A stretch of DNA of 13,233 nt from CAYZNE01 sp964461035 (GTDB lineage Archaea; Nanobdellota; Nanobdellia; Woesearchaeales; CAYZNE01): contig CAYWRI010000028.1 of assembly GCA_964461035.1 (NCBI GenBank), positions 1 to 13,233 of the forward strand. The letters run 5' to 3'. The notes beneath the pieces were generated by a model that saw only the letters and a program-made list of their open reading frames with translations, did not search any database and was not told where the DNA came from. A program made the position numbers and the translations under genes. This document shows positions 12,701 to 13,233 of this stretch, in pieces; position 1 is the stretch's first letter, and every line of letters begins with the position of its first letter.

Positions 12701-13233
12701 ACTTATACTGATGGATGTGATAATATTGCCGCATTAACTATAACTGATGATAGTTTAAGTATTCACGGACTTGCAAAAGGTCTTTGTTCAGTGAATTTTA
12801 CTGCAACAGATTCAGAAGGATTAAATATTACAAGTAATGAAGTTTTTATAAATATAACTCAAAAATATGAAGATCCTTCAACAGTAGTTGTTCCTTCCAG
12901 TGGTGGTTCAGGTTCAAGTTCCTCAACATCAGTACCGATAATTACGCCCACACCAGAAGATATTCCTATTGCATTAGATATAATAACTGCAAGAAGTGCT
13001 GTTATGTATAAAAATCAAACTTTGATCATTCCTATAGAATTAAGAAATAATTGGACAACAGCATTAGAGGGTATAGCCATATCTGTTCATACGACTGAAG
13101 ACAATGTTACATATCAGTTATCACAGAATTACTTTGAGAGCATACCTGTTGGAAAAATAGAAAAGCTTAATTTAACACTGAGTAACTATCGTGACCCGGG
13201 AAATTATGAAATAGAAATCTGGGCAAATGTTTC
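9713..13233 (+). CDS. Giant cadherin/Ig-like surface protein (3' end outside window)
   Basis: Open from ATG at 9713 to the window end: 1,173 residues, no stop. A basic head (MEEKNRKRKEK) and a hydrophobic segment (about 21-38) form a signal or membrane anchor. An Ig-like domain follows (about 50-142, VSWYKNG, with Cys72 and Cys122 as a likely disulfide). Then come about eight beta domains separated by N-x-x-P linkers at Asn143, 259, 371, 481, 600, 701 and 931, the cadherin-like spacing of about 110 residues. Acidic turns such as DADND and DPDGDN suggest calcium. A domain around 813-930 looks PKD-like. N-glycosylation sequons are dense (Asn123, 128, 132, 135). A Ser/Gly linker (VVVPSSGGSGSSSSTS, 1058-1073) leads to a further domain. 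Likely an adhesin or S-layer-like protein, overlapping the upstream regulator by 17 bases. Confidence 0.88.
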   Translation, partial: MEEKNRKRKEKTKLEEILRKTVFGLCFLLFAYLIITAGPGHFSLNHITGFVSFDSNPSIVGGTMRTGNDLECNWSNSADTTSITVSWYKNGVFFSSITGTQSLTNPQELDSSNTAKDELWTCNVTLFNATNNVSNITSVTIANTAPDMPVIYYNAVNIETNMTLIEDVTYEIDITSTDADNDILVYSIDTHLPSLCELQLGATNSGETDCTPSHSNILNGSGPSEEITNMNITFNVREDGASYGSEQFMTVEFTIIPVNDAPKINTLSDATITVADTTSWVVSVSDEESDSFLLNVTAVETDCSECGELEYIAVTQSSPYTIYFDYPTGSPDDQDYGNYTITLNVFDYTNSVINMSLNDTESFKLTINSINHAPVLSEIITPNAVQGDEFILTINATDEDASNEEITESLGFSTNLSLLYNFTAAINYSVGGTMYWFANLTPIDGVLTNDHIANNKITISVHDNLGEEDNQQIVTDFNNTNDPPIIYEISNYSSNSLPSINFNMSNITAYIGAQFYYKFNATDPDLITYEDEIISYSMNDTNVLMNINSSGVFSFFSSSNLDIGTYYINVTVTDSGLNNTIQAIPFNYSRQLTLYVFENNYPTFNESNISNQHCNEDNVCELKINASDADVVDTLVYSIPVSEVIDYGSSSLNILINSSTGQINFTPTQSEVGNYTITIRVTDSKGAYNETDYNLSIQNTNDAPSILPAEINFPGKLVENKPYYYYGMVGVDEDLSAQNYLETLTFSYNLTPATTGLFNIIKTSANTTEIFIDTSVEDCEDITYDLTIRVTDALGSFNETTTTFYIYPKGLPPVITKTYPDELDGLISYSWHNTESPHSGGITNLSAYANSTIIFNHSTYDPDGDNLSYYWKINNVLLEETDSRLLDENNHTLNMSFNYFASGTYRLFLQVNDTRYNQANWTWNLTVMELNSAPVLLNDLRNFTEDKSTDAITIENYFTLVGVTQYFYDIDFDTYPAGNPNQLIDYDQGEVTGFNYTYTDGCDNIAALTITDDSLSIHGLAKGLCSVNFTATDSEGLNITSNEVFINITQKYEDPSTVVVPSSGGSGSSSSTSVPIITPTPEDIPIALDIITARSAVMYKNQTLIIPIELRNNWTTALEGIAISVHTTEDNVTYQLSQNYFESIPVGKIEKLNLTLSNYRDPGNYEIEIWANV

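Noticed and set aside
1..13233. CRISPR array, insertion sequence or rRNA
   Set aside because: No evenly spaced identical repeats, no transposase and no rRNA-like sequence were found on either strand.

Overview
The window looks archaeal and is strongly AT-rich. Evidence: a TYW1-type wyosine synthase, an archaeal ScpA kleisin, a COG2522-type regulator with a cysteine tail, a membrane-anchored winged-helix protein of the COG2512 type, TATA-like boxes about 25 bases before several start codons (leaderless or near-leaderless mRNAs), alongside a few classical GGAG/GAGGTG ribosome binding sites. Small operons, a minimal IscS/IscU pair and very long Asn/Thr-rich surface proteins suggest a DPANN lineage such as Woesearchaeota or a relative; that placement is inference.

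Left end, minus strand (1-2640): a secreted COG1361/S-layer-like protein that runs off the window, translationally coupled (ATGA) to an upstream MacB/LolD-type ABC ATPase. Further right is a two-gene unit, an Xre-type repressor coupled (ATGA) to a four-helix DUF2178-like membrane protein, with two palindromic repeats over its promoter. Between 2640 and 2915 lies a cluster of perfect inverted repeats without a gene, then a leaderless two-helix membrane protein with a cytosolic winged helix (2915-3439, plus).

Centre, plus strand (3511-6416): a four-gene iron-sulfur operon. A perfect 16-bp palindrome sits between the TATA box and the start of a helix-turn-helix regulator with a Cys/His tail, followed by IscS/NifS, IscU/NifU and a D-2-hydroxyacid dehydrogenase fused to the end of iscU by an ATGA overlap. 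This reads like an archaeal counterpart of iscR-iscS-iscU with an unexpected oxidoreductase added.

Middle right (6413-8912): minus-strand tyw1, followed downstream by what looks like the relic of a small secreted-protein gene broken by three stops. Divergent from tyw1 is an intact-looking frame of about 100 codons (7807-8139, plus) that has no ATG, GTG or TTG. Convergent to it is scpA on the minus strand, without smc nearby.

Right end (8913-13233): a gene-free stretch with a composite stem-loop and a 14-bp palindrome, then a TATA box and an array of AGTAAACTAA-like repeats in front of two tandem ribbon-helix-helix genes (43 and 57 residues). The second overlaps a giant cadherin/Ig-like surface protein of more than 1,173 residues that continues past the window. 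The repeats, the duplicated small regulators and the overlap suggest an autoregulated surface-protein operon, the most unusual unit here.
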